Shown here one piece after another: positions 9,486 through 17,588 of a DNA stretch of 64,000 bases. Location of the stretch: assembly GCF_001544455.2 (NCBI RefSeq), contig NZ_FCOC02000004.1, positions 124,001-188,000 of the forward strand, in the 5' to 3' direction. Source of the stretch: Caballeronia sordidicola. GTDB taxonomy: Bacteria > Pseudomonadota > Gammaproteobacteria > Burkholderiales > Burkholderiaceae. The notes beneath the pieces were generated by a model. That model worked only from the letters and a program-made list of their open reading frames with translations. It had not been told where the DNA came from and made no database searches. The translations under genes were made by a program, and so were the position numbers. Position 1 is the stretch's first letter, and each line of letters begins with the position of its first letter.

Positions 9486-9944
9486 TTATCGTAGTGCCTG
9501 GCTTTTCCGGCCAGGCAATTCGCCTTGCTCATTGCGTGCCATGTCTTTCACCGCGGAAACTAGGATCATGGAGTCGCCATTAGCCGGTTTATAGCCGCGT
9601 GCGCTAGGCCGGAAGACGGCATCGCCAGGACGAATCTGCAAGCCGCTTAACGCACAAGTCGACACGGCCCGCGCAACCATCATTTTCCATAGTTGCTCCT
9701 CGTAGCATCCGGACGTTGCATCTCGCCAGCAGACCGTTACGGTTGAAGTCGAGCATTTCTCGACGATATGAAGATGGATCACTCGCTCGTGGTCGAGGCG
9801 AGCGCGTCGATTGCGTTGATTGCCCAAGGCGGTGCAATACGCCTGCTTTTCGGCGCTCGTAACGCATGAGAGTTTTGCCCGTTGCATCATCAGTAGCAAG
9901 TCGACCGTGTACTTCCACGCATCGACGGTTTGCGGAGTGTCCAT
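9486..9944 (-). CDS. DUF3331-family protein, last gene of the bufferin-type operon
   Basis: From the ATG at 9944 the protein is about 152 aa; an in-frame start at 9989 overlapping doxX is also possible, but MDTPQTVDAWK looks more like the family start. It is cysteine-rich, with a core VSTCALSGLQIRPGDAVFRP that resembles the conserved DUF3331 signature, probably a small zinc-ribbon-like fold. DUF3331 is known mainly from Burkholderiaceae and has no assigned function. It begins 37 bp after doxX on the same strand, so co-transcription with the RiPP genes is plausible but not proven. Confidence 0.75.
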   Translation of the reverse strand: MDTPQTVDAWKYTVDLLLMMQRAKLSCVTSAEKQAYCTALGNQRNRRARLDHERVIHLHIVEKCSTSTVTVCWRDATSGCYEEQLWKMMVARAVSTCALSGLQIRPGDAVFRPSARGYKPANGDSMILVSAVKDMARNEQGELPGRKSQALR

Positions 9945-9981
9945 TGCTTTTTTGTCAGCGTAATTGGCGTTGCCGGTATGT

Positions 9982-10482
9982 TCAACCATTGCCTGGATAT
10001 AACCATCGGTTTATCAGGCGATCCAGCGACAGAGGTCCTGCGCCAAGCGCCATGATCCCGACGGCGAGCGATGCCCAATAGAGATGGAAATTGGCCCAGC
10101 CGTCAGGGAACACCAATTGGATCACAGCCGTCATGACCAGTAGAGCAAGAGCCACGATCCTGGTCGCGAATCCCAGCACGAGCAAAACGGGGAGGGCTAT
10201 TTCTGCTATGGCAACGACAAATGCGACCGTGTCAGGCGAGGGGAAGCTATATGCGCCGCCAAAGATATGAACTTTGAATTGATTCTCGAACAGGAAAAGT
10301 GTCGCTGGAGAAATAGACAGGAATCCGTCCCATCGCGTTAGGCCGGATCGAAAGAACGGAAGCGCGAGAGCAATGCGCAGCATTGGTGGAGCGAGGGCGC
10401 GCCCAAACGCCTGGATTTGCTCCAGAGCGGTGCGAATCAGCGGTTCGAAGCGACCTTTCGTTCGTGCGTTGAGCTGACTCAT
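9982..10482 (-). CDS. DoxX-family membrane protein of the bufferin-type operon
   Basis: The protein is 166 aa with four hydrophobic helices. It shows DoxX features: ALALPFFRSGLTRWDGF near the start, then LPVLLVLGFATRIVALALL, and FHLYWASLAVGIMALG near the end. The start codon overlaps the DUF2063 stop by ATGA (10479-10482), which implies translational coupling. DoxX proteins are the usual membrane partner in DUF2282-DUF692-DUF2063 operons; their exact role in metal buffering or precursor export is unresolved. Confidence 0.88.
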   Translation of the reverse strand: MSQLNARTKGRFEPLIRTALEQIQAFGRALAPPMLRIALALPFFRSGLTRWDGFLSISPATLFLFENQFKVHIFGGAYSFPSPDTVAFVVAIAEIALPVLLVLGFATRIVALALLVMTAVIQLVFPDGWANFHLYWASLAVGIMALGAGPLSLDRLINRWLYPGNG

Positions 10483-11357
10483 GCATACCTCGCAGTCGGG
10501 CTGAACACCGAATCTTCGCGTGTTTTCCAGCCGACGATCGCATTGGCAACAAACAGATCGCGGAGCGTACCGGTCAGGTCGAAATCGGCGCTTTCGTCCA
10601 GAGCGATTTTTGTCGCGTCACCTACCGGCGCGTCGGCTGCGACGCTGAGGATGAAGATCGCCGCGCCAACAGGCAGCCGGCGAACCTCGACGTCAGCAAC
10701 CGGGCGCACAACGAGCGCATGCTCGCCTGCGCTGGAAGGGTCGATAGCAGTGGGAACACCGCAGTCAATGTTCATCAGCCATAAATGGACAATGGGAAAA
10801 GCCGACCGTACTACGCGCACTGAAGGATGCAGCCTAAGCCTGATCTCAGAAAGGCTTTGGAGATCGATCGTGGAAAGCTGAACCGGGTCGGCTGGCGGCA
10901 TCTCGGCGGCGTGATACGACTCGGCCCATGCGCGCTCGAGTCGCGCGACGTCAGGCAGATACGGCACGCTCTTCGCCGGCTCGAACGTTTGGATGAAATC
11001 GGGGAACGTATCACCATAGTCAAGCATGATGGGCGACCTTGGCGGTTCAAGCGCGACGTAGACGCGCGCCATCGCCGCAAAGAATTCATCGCCCACGATA
11101 CGGCGCACGGCGGGGAACGCAGCCTTCAATGCCTCGACGAGACCGGCAACTACATTGTTCCGATAGACGTTGAAGCGTTTTTTGCTTGGCTGCAGATCCG
11201 GTCCAATCAGGCCGAGCGGGACAGGCATGCCAGGGTCCAGCAGCGCCGCAGCGAAGTGCCTCTGGCGTTCGCGCAAGCAGCCACGGTTCGGCCCCGTGCG
11301 GCTACCGTTGCCATCCGACGTTCTGGCGCACAGTCGAGATGATTCCTGGCGTGTCAT
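10479..11357 (-). CDS. bufC: DUF2063 protein (BufC-like partner of the MNIO enzyme)
   Basis: The protein is 292 aa from the ATG at 11357, 7 bp after the previous gene's stop; longer upstream starts would overlap that gene and were rejected. The N-terminal DUF2063 domain (about 28-130) has ERQRHFAAALL, RFNVYRNNVVAGLVEAL, FPAVRRIVGDEFFAAMARVY and LPDVARLERAWAESYHAAE. The C-terminal half is an open-faced beta-rich domain typical of this group. In characterised bufferin operons this protein works with the DUF692 oxidase to bind and modify the precursor. It is annotated elsewhere as a putative DNA-binding domain protein. Confidence 0.85.
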   Translation of the reverse strand: MTRQESSRLCARTSDGNGSRTGPNRGCLRERQRHFAAALLDPGMPVPLGLIGPDLQPSKKRFNVYRNNVVAGLVEALKAAFPAVRRIVGDEFFAAMARVYVALEPPRSPIMLDYGDTFPDFIQTFEPAKSVPYLPDVARLERAWAESYHAAEMPPADPVQLSTIDLQSLSEIRLRLHPSVRVVRSAFPIVHLWLMNIDCGVPTAIDPSSAGEHALVVRPVADVEVRRLPVGAAIFILSVAADAPVGDATKIALDESADFDLTGTLRDLFVANAIVGWKTREDSVFSPTARYA

Positions 11358-11364
11358 TGCGCGC

Positions 11365-12342
11365 TCACGATCGAAGCGGGCGCTGAAGGACATTCGTCCA
11401 GAGTTCGCGAAGACTGTCGACACCACCGGCCGTTGAACTCCAGAGCGTGGTATCGCTGACGAGCAAGCTGCCGGCGAACGTGTCCGCTCGCGATTGCAGG
11501 AGCGCGTCGAATGTTGCGCGCTCACGTGTAAAGGGGTGCTGTGGGGCGGTGGGATCGATTCGCTGGCGGGCAAGGACGTCGAGCTTGTCGACAGTTTCGC
11601 CTAGCCGCTCGAGTTGCGGCAGATGGGGATGCAGATTGAAAGTACTGACGTTCTGGAGGATACCTAATCGATCCAGTGTTGTATCGCGTTCGATCGGTGC
11701 CGGCGTTCCGTCTGCTTCGGGCGCTGGTCTCAGTCCAAAGCGGTTTTCCACCGGTACGCCGAGGCCCGCGAGCAGCGAACGCGCAAAACCGCCGAATCGT
11801 TGCCGTGGCGGAATGGTCTTGTCGCCGTGATGCTCGAATTCCGCGATCTGACGTTGCAACTGATCGTTTTCCGGGAGGTCCGTTACATCGCCAATGTCGT
11901 GGTGCGGACAGATGAAGGCAAGATGATCCGGGTGTCCAAGGAACGTGCGAAGCGCTTCGATTTCCGGGCTTCCCGCTGTTTGAGCCGTCCTGAGCGAGTC
12001 GAAACTGATGACGATCAGCGTATCGATGCTGCTGAGAAGATTCGCATCGAGCGGCGTGAGCGTCTCGTCGTCCGTGACACGCTCGATCTCCGTGACGCTC
12101 TGCCCGGTCAGCGCCTTCGCCAGTTCTACGAAGTCGGTGAAGTTGCGCTTCATGATGTGGTCGAGGAAACCCGCAATGCTCTGGTCGAACTGACGCACGT
12201 TTGAGAATTCGTGGAATCTCGGAAAACCCATCCTGCGGCTTTCAAAGAGTGCCGGAAATCGATCTTCGATCACATGGAGAGGCGCGCCGTTCTCCGCTGG
12301 CCGGCTCCACGCGTAATAAACCATGACGTGCCGCTTGATCAT
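11365..12342 (-). CDS. Unrecognised 325-aa protein inserted between bufB and bufC
   Basis: I do not recognise the family. The start overlaps the bufB stop (ATGA at 12339-12342) and bufC follows 7 bp later, so it is an integral operon member. The N-terminus ([26 protein letters not shown] split over 7-32) lacks a signal peptide. Residues about 105-150 ([13 protein letters not shown], then [10 protein letters not shown]) look like an alpha/beta segment of the sort seen in class-I amidotransferase/ThuA-like folds. That similarity is an impression only. Cys-145 and the adjacent His-His could bind a metal. It is predicted cytoplasmic. Confidence 0.8.
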   Translation of the reverse strand: MIKRHVMVYYAWSRPAENGAPLHVIEDRFPALFESRRMGFPRFHEFSNVRQFDQSIAGFLDHIMKRNFTDFVELAKALTGQSVTEIERVTDDETLTPLDANLLSSIDTLIVISFDSLRTAQTAGSPEIEALRTFLGHPDHLAFICPHHDIGDVTDLPENDQLQRQIAEFEHHGDKTIPPRQRFGGFARSLLAGLGVPVENRFGLRPAPEADGTPAPIERDTTLDRLGILQNVSTFNLHPHLPQLERLGETVDKLDVLARQRIDPTAPQHPFTRERATFDALLQSRADTFAGSLLVSDTTLWSSTAGGVDSLRELWTNVLQRPLRS

Positions 12343-13229
12343 GTTGTCTGTGCCTCTGTCAGATAGTGGTGCGTGGCTGCCTCAATGACGGTATTGGCGC
12401 GCTCTGCTTCTGCCCTGAGGGTTTGCCAGCCGGGTATGTTCGAATCCCATTCAATCAATGTAGGAATTGGGCCAGTCCTGCGGATCGCGTATGCGAAGAG
12501 ATCCCATACGATGCCAGCGACGTGGCGGTCGTGCGTATCGATAAGCAACGGACGGTTTTTTTCGTCCGCCTCCTCTGTGTGGCCGGCCAGGTGGATCTCT
12601 TGCACGGCCGCGAGCGGGTATTCATCGATATATGAAAAGGGGTCCCACTGCTGGTTGATCGATGCAACGTATAGGTTATTGATGTCTAGCAAAAGGCCAC
12701 ATCCGGTGCGCTGTGCGACAGCAGCAATGAAGTCGGTCTCCGAGTACGTACTTTCCTCGAAAGCCAGATAGGTAGACGGATTTTCCAGCAACATCTGCCG
12801 GCCGAGGACATCTTGCACCTGATCGATGTGGTCCACGACACGCGCCAGGCTTTCTTCGGTATATGGAACCGGCAGCAGGTCGTTGAGAAAGCCACAATCA
12901 TGGCTGGACCAGGCAAGGTGTTCGGAAAACAGCTTTGGTGTATAGCGAGCGATGAGCAACTTCAGCCGTTCGAGATGATCTGGATCCAGAGGCCGGTCCG
13001 CGCCAATCGACAGGCCGACACCGTGAATGGAGAGCGGATAGGATTCGCAAATGGCCGACAAGAACCGATGTGGCGGCCCGCCTGCGCCCATATAATTTTC
13101 AGCATGAACCTCGAAGAAGCCGATGTCCGGCCGCGACTCGAGGATCGTGCGGTAATGCTCGGGTTTAAGCCCTACCCCGGCGTGGCGAGGCAGGCTCCGT
13201 CGGGCGTCCAGGGATAGTGACTCTGACAT
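12339..13229 (-). CDS. bufB: DUF692 multinuclear non-heme iron oxidase (MNIO), BufB-like
   Basis: The protein is 296 aa with a TIM-barrel DUF692 fold. Candidate metal ligands appear in order: [10 protein letters not shown] (His-69), [42 protein letters not shown] and [14 protein letters not shown] enzymes use two or three irons to convert cysteines of a precursor peptide to thiooxazole-type residues. The precursor gene bufA lies just upstream. ATG at 13229 is preferred over a TTG two codons earlier. A strong hairpin lies between bufA and this gene. Confidence 0.9.
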   Translation of the reverse strand: MSESLSLDARRSLPRHAGVGLKPEHYRTILESRPDIGFFEVHAENYMGAGGPPHRFLSAICESYPLSIHGVGLSIGADRPLDPDHLERLKLLIARYTPKLFSEHLAWSSHDCGFLNDLLPVPYTEESLARVVDHIDQVQDVLGRQMLLENPSTYLAFEESTYSETDFIAAVAQRTGCGLLLDINNLYVASINQQWDPFSYIDEYPLAAVQEIHLAGHTEEADEKNRPLLIDTHDRHVAGIVWDLFAYAIRRTGPIPTLIEWDSNIPGWQTLRAEAERANTVIEAATHHYLTEAQTT

Positions 13230-13258
13230 GGCCAACCGTTTCGCGAGTTGAACTGCGG

Positions 13259-13282
13259 GGCCGGGCTTGACGATGCCCGGCC
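13259..13282 (-). promoter_or_regulatory. Intercistronic hairpin between bufA and bufB
   Basis: A perfect 8-bp GC stem (GGCCGGGC/GCCCGGCC) with an 8-nt loop lies in the 62-bp gap between bufA and bufB. No T-run follows on the minus strand, so it is not a standard terminator. Such hairpins often stabilise the upstream message or reduce read-through, which would favour making more precursor peptide than modifying enzyme. Confidence 0.7.
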
Positions 13283-13291
13283 GTTGATAGA

Positions 13292-13624
13292 TTAGACCTT
13301 GGGAGACAGGCTTCCGGGTCCACTCGGGGTAGAGATGGTCGTGCAGGTTCCTTTGGGCACCAGCTTGAATGCGTTGCCCTGATAATCAGCCGTGCTCGTT
13401 CCGGCGCAAGTGGTGCCTGCACCCGCATAGCAATCGTTTTGCCCTTTCAGCGCCGTGCCAAAACACGGTTCGACCTTGCCTGACTTGACGAGCGCGGTGT
13501 GCTCCGCCTGAATCTTCTTTTGTGCCGCGGTAAATTCCTGTGCATTGGCAGGGGTAGCCGTCAGTGCGGCGAGAGCGGCGGCGAACGCGCCGGCGACAAG
13601 GGTGGTGGTTTTGTAATCGGCCAT
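13292..13624 (-). CDS. bufA: DUF2282 bufferin-type RiPP precursor (BufA-like)
   Basis: The protein is 110 aa with a Sec signal peptide (1-28, cleavage after ANA). The mature part has four cysteines at 54, 65, 73 and 94, in contexts [18 protein letters not shown] and KGTCTT, plus the family segment [13 protein letters not shown]. In characterised bufferins, MNIO-modified cysteines of such peptides bind copper in the periplasm. The start has GGAG eight bases upstream. It is the first gene of the operon and lies 28 bp downstream of the 117-bp repeat, which must contain or overlap its promoter or leader. Confidence 0.9.
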   Translation of the reverse strand: MADYKTTTLVAGAFAAALAALTATPANAQEFTAAQKKIQAEHTALVKSGKVEPCFGTALKGQNDCYAGAGTTCAGTSTADYQGNAFKLVPKGTCTTISTPSGPGSLSPKV

Positions 13625-13652
13625 ACGATTTCTCCAACGTTAAAAGAGAGCA

Positions 13653-13769
13653 GCGATTAAGCTAATGTTCGTGCCTACGAGATGCACCGTCAGCATACGG
13701 AACCGGAGTCAACGGAAGATTGCACGGTCTTGTGCCATTTGGTACGGAATTGCGTTTCAACGCGTGTGA
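13653..13769 (-). repeat. 117-bp inverted repeat, copy 2, upstream of bufA
   Basis: This element is directly upstream of the bufA ribosome-binding site and is repeated in inverted orientation at 295-411 with about 96% identity. The orientation relative to bufA fits a promoter plus 5' leader. The small hairpins seen in copy 1 are preserved exactly. No obvious sigma-70 boxes stand out. DUF2282 operons in other bacteria are driven by ECF sigma factors, but I could not fit a specific ECF motif here. Confidence 0.85.
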
Positions 13770-13864
13770 CCCCGTGATTCGAAGCGGACACGGCTTGAAT
13801 TAAAGAAGAGGATTGGCGGCTCGTAACTTGAAGACATGAACATCACGACAAAAAGCGAGATTCG

Positions 13865-14737
13865 ATGGCTACGAGAATCGGGATTTCTGGTTGGCGCTAT
13901 GCGGGGTGGCGCGGCGTGTTCTATCCGAAGGATCTGAAGCAGGCGCGCGAGTTGGAATTCGCTTCGCGCATTGTGGAGACCATCGAAATAAATGGCTCGC
14001 ATTATTCGTTGCAAACCCTGGCCAGTTATAAAACCTGGCATGCGGCAACGCCTGCGCATTTCGTGTTTAGCGTAAAGGGACCGCGATACCTTACCCACAT
14101 GCTCCGTTTTCGCGATGATTCGGCGCGCCCCGCCATGGCGAACTTTTTCGCGTCAGGTGTGCTTGCCCTTGAAGAAAAGCTCGGACCGTTTCTTTGGCAA
14201 TTTCCTCCCAATTATTCTTTTGACCCCGAGCGTCTTGATCGTTTTCTAAACATGCTGCCGCGTGACACGCGTGAAGCTGCCGCGCTTGCGGGACAACATG
14301 ACGCAAGAGTCAAGGAACCATGGTTCGATGTTCGCCGGCACCGCAAGCTTCGCCATGCAATCGAAGTCAGGCATCCTGGTTTCGAAAGTCCTGACTTTAT
14401 AAAGACATTGCGCAAGCATGGTGTCGCGCTCGTCGTTTCCGACTCTGTGGCAGGTTGGCCGTATGCCGAAGATCTTACGGCCGACTTCATTTACATGCGC
14501 CTTCACGGCACCGAAACACTATACGGCGGCTCATACACCGACGCGGCTCTCGATCATTGGGCGAGCCGCATTCGCGATTGGTCCAACGGTAAGGAGCCTG
14601 CCGACGCCAAACTCTTTTCTGCTGCCCGGGCCCGCACGAGAAAAAGCCGCGATGTCTTCTGTTATTTCGATAACGACCAAAAAGTGCGGGCGCCATTCGA
14701 CGCTCAACACTTGATGATGCGCCTCGACGGTCGGTGA
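13865..14737 (+). CDS. DUF72 (YecE-like) family protein
   Basis: The protein is 290 aa, a TIM-barrel DUF72 protein. It has the N-terminal RIGISGWRYAGWRGVFYP, the EINGSHYSL and FVFSVKGPRYLTHM segments, LGPFLWQFPP, then HAIEVRHPGFE and ADFIYMRLHGTETLYGG near the end, all family hallmarks. The biochemical function of DUF72 is unknown; nuclease or Fe-S-linked roles have been suggested for relatives. It is divergent from bufA across the repeat, so the 117-bp element lies in a shared upstream region. Confidence 0.88.
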   Translation: MATRIGISGWRYAGWRGVFYPKDLKQARELEFASRIVETIEINGSHYSLQTLASYKTWHAATPAHFVFSVKGPRYLTHMLRFRDDSARPAMANFFASGVLALEEKLGPFLWQFPPNYSFDPERLDRFLNMLPRDTREAAALAGQHDARVKEPWFDVRRHRKLRHAIEVRHPGFESPDFIKTLRKHGVALVVSDSVAGWPYAEDLTADFIYMRLHGTETLYGGSYTDAALDHWASRIRDWSNGKEPADAKLFSAARARTRKSRDVFCYFDNDQKVRAPFDAQHLMMRLDGR

Positions 14738-14971
14738 TTTAGGGAGAATGAAGTGGAAGCGGTGTTTTCGGCATGTACGAAAGCCATTGAATGTGAGCAT
14801 CCTAAATCAAACCGGTGGACCGTTGAAGAAAGCAAAATGGATGTGCTAAAAAGGCGTGATTGCGCTGATTTTTATTAAGCACGAGCTTAGCGAATAACGG
14901 CCAGGTTCTTGCGTGAGAAATGTGACGTTAATCTGTATTGCAAGACATTGCCTTGACTGCAGGAGCGCTCG

Positions 14972-15211
14972 ATGATTCTTTACCATCGCGGGGCTGCGAT
15001 TCAGCCCTCGGTGACCCGGCGTGGTCATACGTATATCGCGCGGGTTTCATTACTGGAGGAGGACGGCGAAGCGACCTCGCTCGGAGATCTCGGCGAATTC
15101 GCCAACTACGACTGTGCTTATGCCTTTGCGGTTCGCTGCGCGACGGCTTTCGTCGATGGACAACCCATGCCGCGCTCGCCATTCAATGCGTCCCTATTGC
15201 GCACGTCCTGA
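14972..15211 (+). CDS. Small hypothetical protein
   Basis: The protein is 79 aa. AGGAG at 14961-14965 sits six bases before the ATG, which supports translation. No signal peptide or membrane segment is present. Features visible are an N-terminal beta-rich part (RRGHTYIARVSLLEEDGEA), a Tyr/Ala-rich helix (YDCAYAFAVRCATAFVDG) and a C-terminal basic tail. The layout, a short beta sheet then one helix, resembles the next small gene, so the two may be a tandem pair of distant paralogues. The function is unknown. Confidence 0.6.
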   Translation: MILYHRGAAIQPSVTRRGHTYIARVSLLEEDGEATSLGDLGEFANYDCAYAFAVRCATAFVDGQPMPRSPFNASLLRTS

Positions 15212-15261
15212 AGCTGTTCAGCGGCGCGGTCCATGAACGCGACCGGAGAAACGGAGGGTGC

Positions 15262-15504
15262 ATGGAATTCGAATATCGCGGATTCAACATCGAGTGTGCT
15301 GCCTCGCTTGGTGGCGCCGGTTTCGCTGGCAGCGCGTCGGTCCGGCGTGTATCGAATGAGCGTGACGAGCCATTTGAATCAGGCACGTTGAAACTATTCC
15401 CGACATCGTTGCAAGCCATCAATTACGCACGCGTATGGGCCGAGATATGGTGCGACACGCAACTCGATACAGCCCGTCCCGCTGCGATGCTAAAAAGACG
15501 ATGA
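15262..15504 (+). CDS. Small hypothetical protein
   Basis: The protein is 80 aa, starting at an ATG preceded by GGAGGG at 15253-15258. A longer in-frame extension upstream overlaps the previous gene in another frame and was rejected. It is predicted cytoplasmic, with a beta-rich first half (EFEYRGFNIECAAS) and a helix (LQAINYARVWAEIWCDTQL). It follows the 79-aa gene by 50 bp and is probably co-transcribed. Function unknown; it resembles short orphan proteins common in Burkholderia. Confidence 0.6.
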   Translation: MEFEYRGFNIECAASLGGAGFAGSASVRRVSNERDEPFESGTLKLFPTSLQAINYARVWAEIWCDTQLDTARPAAMLKRR

Positions 15505-15515
15505 CGTTCGCGGTT

Positions 15516-15725
15516 TTATCGGCAGCACGCGCATCCGCCCATGTGCCGCATTCCGTATCCTCCGGCAGCCTCAGCAGCTTCGCCTGACAGCGAGGGCGCG
15601 CCCACTACAACCCGCTGCGCCGTCAATCCGCACCGAGGGCAAGGGACGGCGTCATTGCGTTCGGCGATACGGCGCGCGGTTTCGAAGTGGCCGCATTCAG
15701 GGCATTCATAGTCATAAACTGGCAT
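15516..15725 (-). CDS. FmdB-family zinc ribbon protein
   Basis: The protein is 69 aa and begins MPVYDYECPECGHFE, with a second CxxC (VPCPRCG), the classic FmdB/CxxC_CXXC_SSSS zinc ribbon. The tail ends in GGCACCR, adding a cysteine cluster. Members of this family are putative regulators or assembly factors near amidase and formamidase genes; none lie here. It is convergent with the preceding small gene, 11 bp apart. Confidence 0.88.
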   Translation of the reverse strand: MPVYDYECPECGHFETARRIAERNDAVPCPRCGLTAQRVVVGAPSLSGEAAEAAGGYGMRHMGGCACCR

Positions 15726-15880
15726 GGTTTCAAGGGCATTACAGCGTTTGCGGTGGACATGTGCTTTAGACGGTTAGGGTAGCGTCTCCAGCGAATATCG
15801 GGAAGTAATACAACCGGCGTTGCAGTAGTGGAATGTGAGTTGCTATCTGTATGACTATTGCCAACAGACAGGAATGCATC

Positions 15881-16258
15881 ATGACCCAGACAGAACGCGA
15901 GAAGAGCAGCGGCAAGCCGTTGGGCGACGCCGGATCGGGCGCAAGCGGCGGCGGTTCTATCGGCAATCTGCCGGGTGCTGCCGCGACCGGCGGTGACGCC
16001 CGGCAAGGTGCGCGTTCGCCTGACGCGCCGCTGCAAGAACCCGATCCGAGACTCGATACCGCCGAAGCAGAAGCAGAAGCAGAGACGGACGCGGCCAAGC
16101 GCCGGCCAATGCCCATGGAAAAAAATGATTACGCTCAGGACGAGGCGAAAGGCCCGGCTTCGTCCGAGGGCGATTCAGCCAACAGCCCAAGGCCCCAGAC
16201 CGCGACGGAGGCGGCGTTGCCCTCGACCATCGAAAAGAATCCGCGTCCTAAGGAATAG
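15881..16258 (+). CDS. Low-complexity hypothetical protein
   Basis: The protein is about 125 aa from the ATG at 15881 (AGGA eight bases upstream); an ATG at 15851 is an alternative. The sequence is hydrophilic and predicted disordered, rich in Gly, Ala, Pro, Glu and Asp, with an Ala-Glu repeat (AEAEAEAETDAA) in the middle. No domain is recognisable. Similar disordered proteins are frequent in Burkholderiaceae and some are stress-induced, but nothing here shows a role. Confidence 0.55.
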   Translation: MTQTEREKSSGKPLGDAGSGASGGGSIGNLPGAAATGGDARQGARSPDAPLQEPDPRLDTAEAEAEAETDAAKRRPMPMEKNDYAQDEAKGPASSEGDSANSPRPQTATEAALPSTIEKNPRPKE

Positions 16259-16289
16259 AACGCGGATCGGTGTGTGCGTTTTGACGCTT

Positions 16290-17474
16290 TTATTTCTTGC
16301 CAAACGAAATACCGCGCGCCGCCAGATTTGCGTATAGCGCGCGCACGCCGAAGGTCCATGGCGTGATCTCTTCCGAACGGCGCACGGTGTTCACCAGTGC
16401 GCCGAGCGCCGGGGCAGAGATGGTCACGGCGTCGCCCATGTGATGCGTGAAACCGCCGCCGGGGGTATCGCGGTCCTTGATTGGCGAGAACATGGTGCCG
16501 AGGAACAGCATCAAACCGTCGGGATACTGATGATGCGCACCTAATGTCTGCTGGACCAGATCGGCGGGGTCGCGGCTGATCTCGCTCATGTGGCTGACGC
16601 CGTCGAGCGTAAAGCCGTCGTCGGCGCCTTCTATTCTTAATGACACGCTGGCCTGACGGACCGAATCGAGCGTGAACTGGCCGTCGAAGAGGCGAATGAA
16701 CGGTCCGATCGCGCATGATCCGTTGTTGTCCTTCGCCTTGCCGAGCAAGAGCGCGCTGCGGCCTTCGATGTCGCGCAGGTTGACGTCGTTGCCCAAGGTA
16801 GCGCCGACAATTTTTCCGCTACTGTTCACAGCCAGAACGATCTCGGGCTCCGGATTGTTCCACATCGACGTGCGATATAGCCCGATATCCGCGCCCAGGC
16901 CAACAGACGACATCGGTTGCGATTTGGAGAATACCTCGGCATCCGGGCCAATGCCCACTTCCATGTATTGCGACCACGCGCCGCGCCGTTCAAGTTCCGC
17001 CTTCAGCTTCGCGGCGCTTTCCGAGCCCGGCACGATCTTCGAAAGATCGGCGCCAATCAGCGTGTTGATCGTCTCGCGCACTTCCTTTGCCTTGCTGGCG
17101 TCGCCGCCAGCCTGTTCTTCGATCACGCGCTCAAGGAGGCTGACCGCGAAGGTCACGCCGCACGCCTTGATGGCTTGCACGTCGCAGGGCGCGAGCAGCT
17201 TAAGCCCAGCCGATGCCGGATCGAAGCTGGCGCGCACGAGATCCTCGACCGTTCCCAGCGATTCGCCTTCGCCGTAGCGCGCGATTTCGAGCGCATCGGC
17301 GCGTTCGAACAGATCGGCTGTGGTCGGCGCGATATGCGTAATGTCGATGACCTGGCCGCCGCGAATACAGACCACGGATGGCCCGTTGACGGGCGCGGGG
17401 CGCCATACGCGGCCGATAAGCACGGCGCGGTCGAGGTCATCGGGAAGGCATGCGGAAGGGGAAAACGAGGCCAT
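16290..17474 (-). CDS. Fumarylacetoacetate hydrolase (FAH) family enzyme
   Basis: The protein is 394 aa. The C-terminal FAH catalytic domain includes GIGPDAEVFSKSQPMSSVG, the metal-binding NNPEPEIVLAV, GNDVNLRDIEG and MLFLGTMFSPI. The family cleaves or dehydrates 2-oxo acids with a bound divalent metal; the length and N-terminal domain resemble FAH-like sugar-acid or aromatic-catabolism enzymes rather than true fumarylacetoacetase. It is divergent from an IclR regulator (114-bp spacer), which probably controls it. The substrate is not determined. Confidence 0.85.
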   Translation of the reverse strand: MASFSPSACLPDDLDRAVLIGRVWRPAPVNGPSVVCIRGGQVIDITHIAPTTADLFERADALEIARYGEGESLGTVEDLVRASFDPASAGLKLLAPCDVQAIKACGVTFAVSLLERVIEEQAGGDASKAKEVRETINTLIGADLSKIVPGSESAAKLKAELERRGAWSQYMEVGIGPDAEVFSKSQPMSSVGLGADIGLYRTSMWNNPEPEIVLAVNSSGKIVGATLGNDVNLRDIEGRSALLLGKAKDNNGSCAIGPFIRLFDGQFTLDSVRQASVSLRIEGADDGFTLDGVSHMSEISRDPADLVQQTLGAHHQYPDGLMLFLGTMFSPIKDRDTPGGGFTHHMGDAVTISAPALGALVNTVRRSEEITPWTFGVRALYANLAARGISFGKK

Positions 17475-17588
17475 GAAATTGGGTCCGGGCTAGTGGAAAT
17501 CAGGGCCTTGATCGTATTATCGGGATTTCGGGTTGTCCATTATGTTGCAGATAATTCCAACCTGTTGGACACAATAAAAGTGGATCAG

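Noticed and set aside
295-13769. Composite transposon or genomic island bounded by the 117-bp inverted repeats
   Set aside because: No transposase, integrase or target duplications were seen; the repeat sits in a promoter position, so a regulatory or duplicated element fits better.
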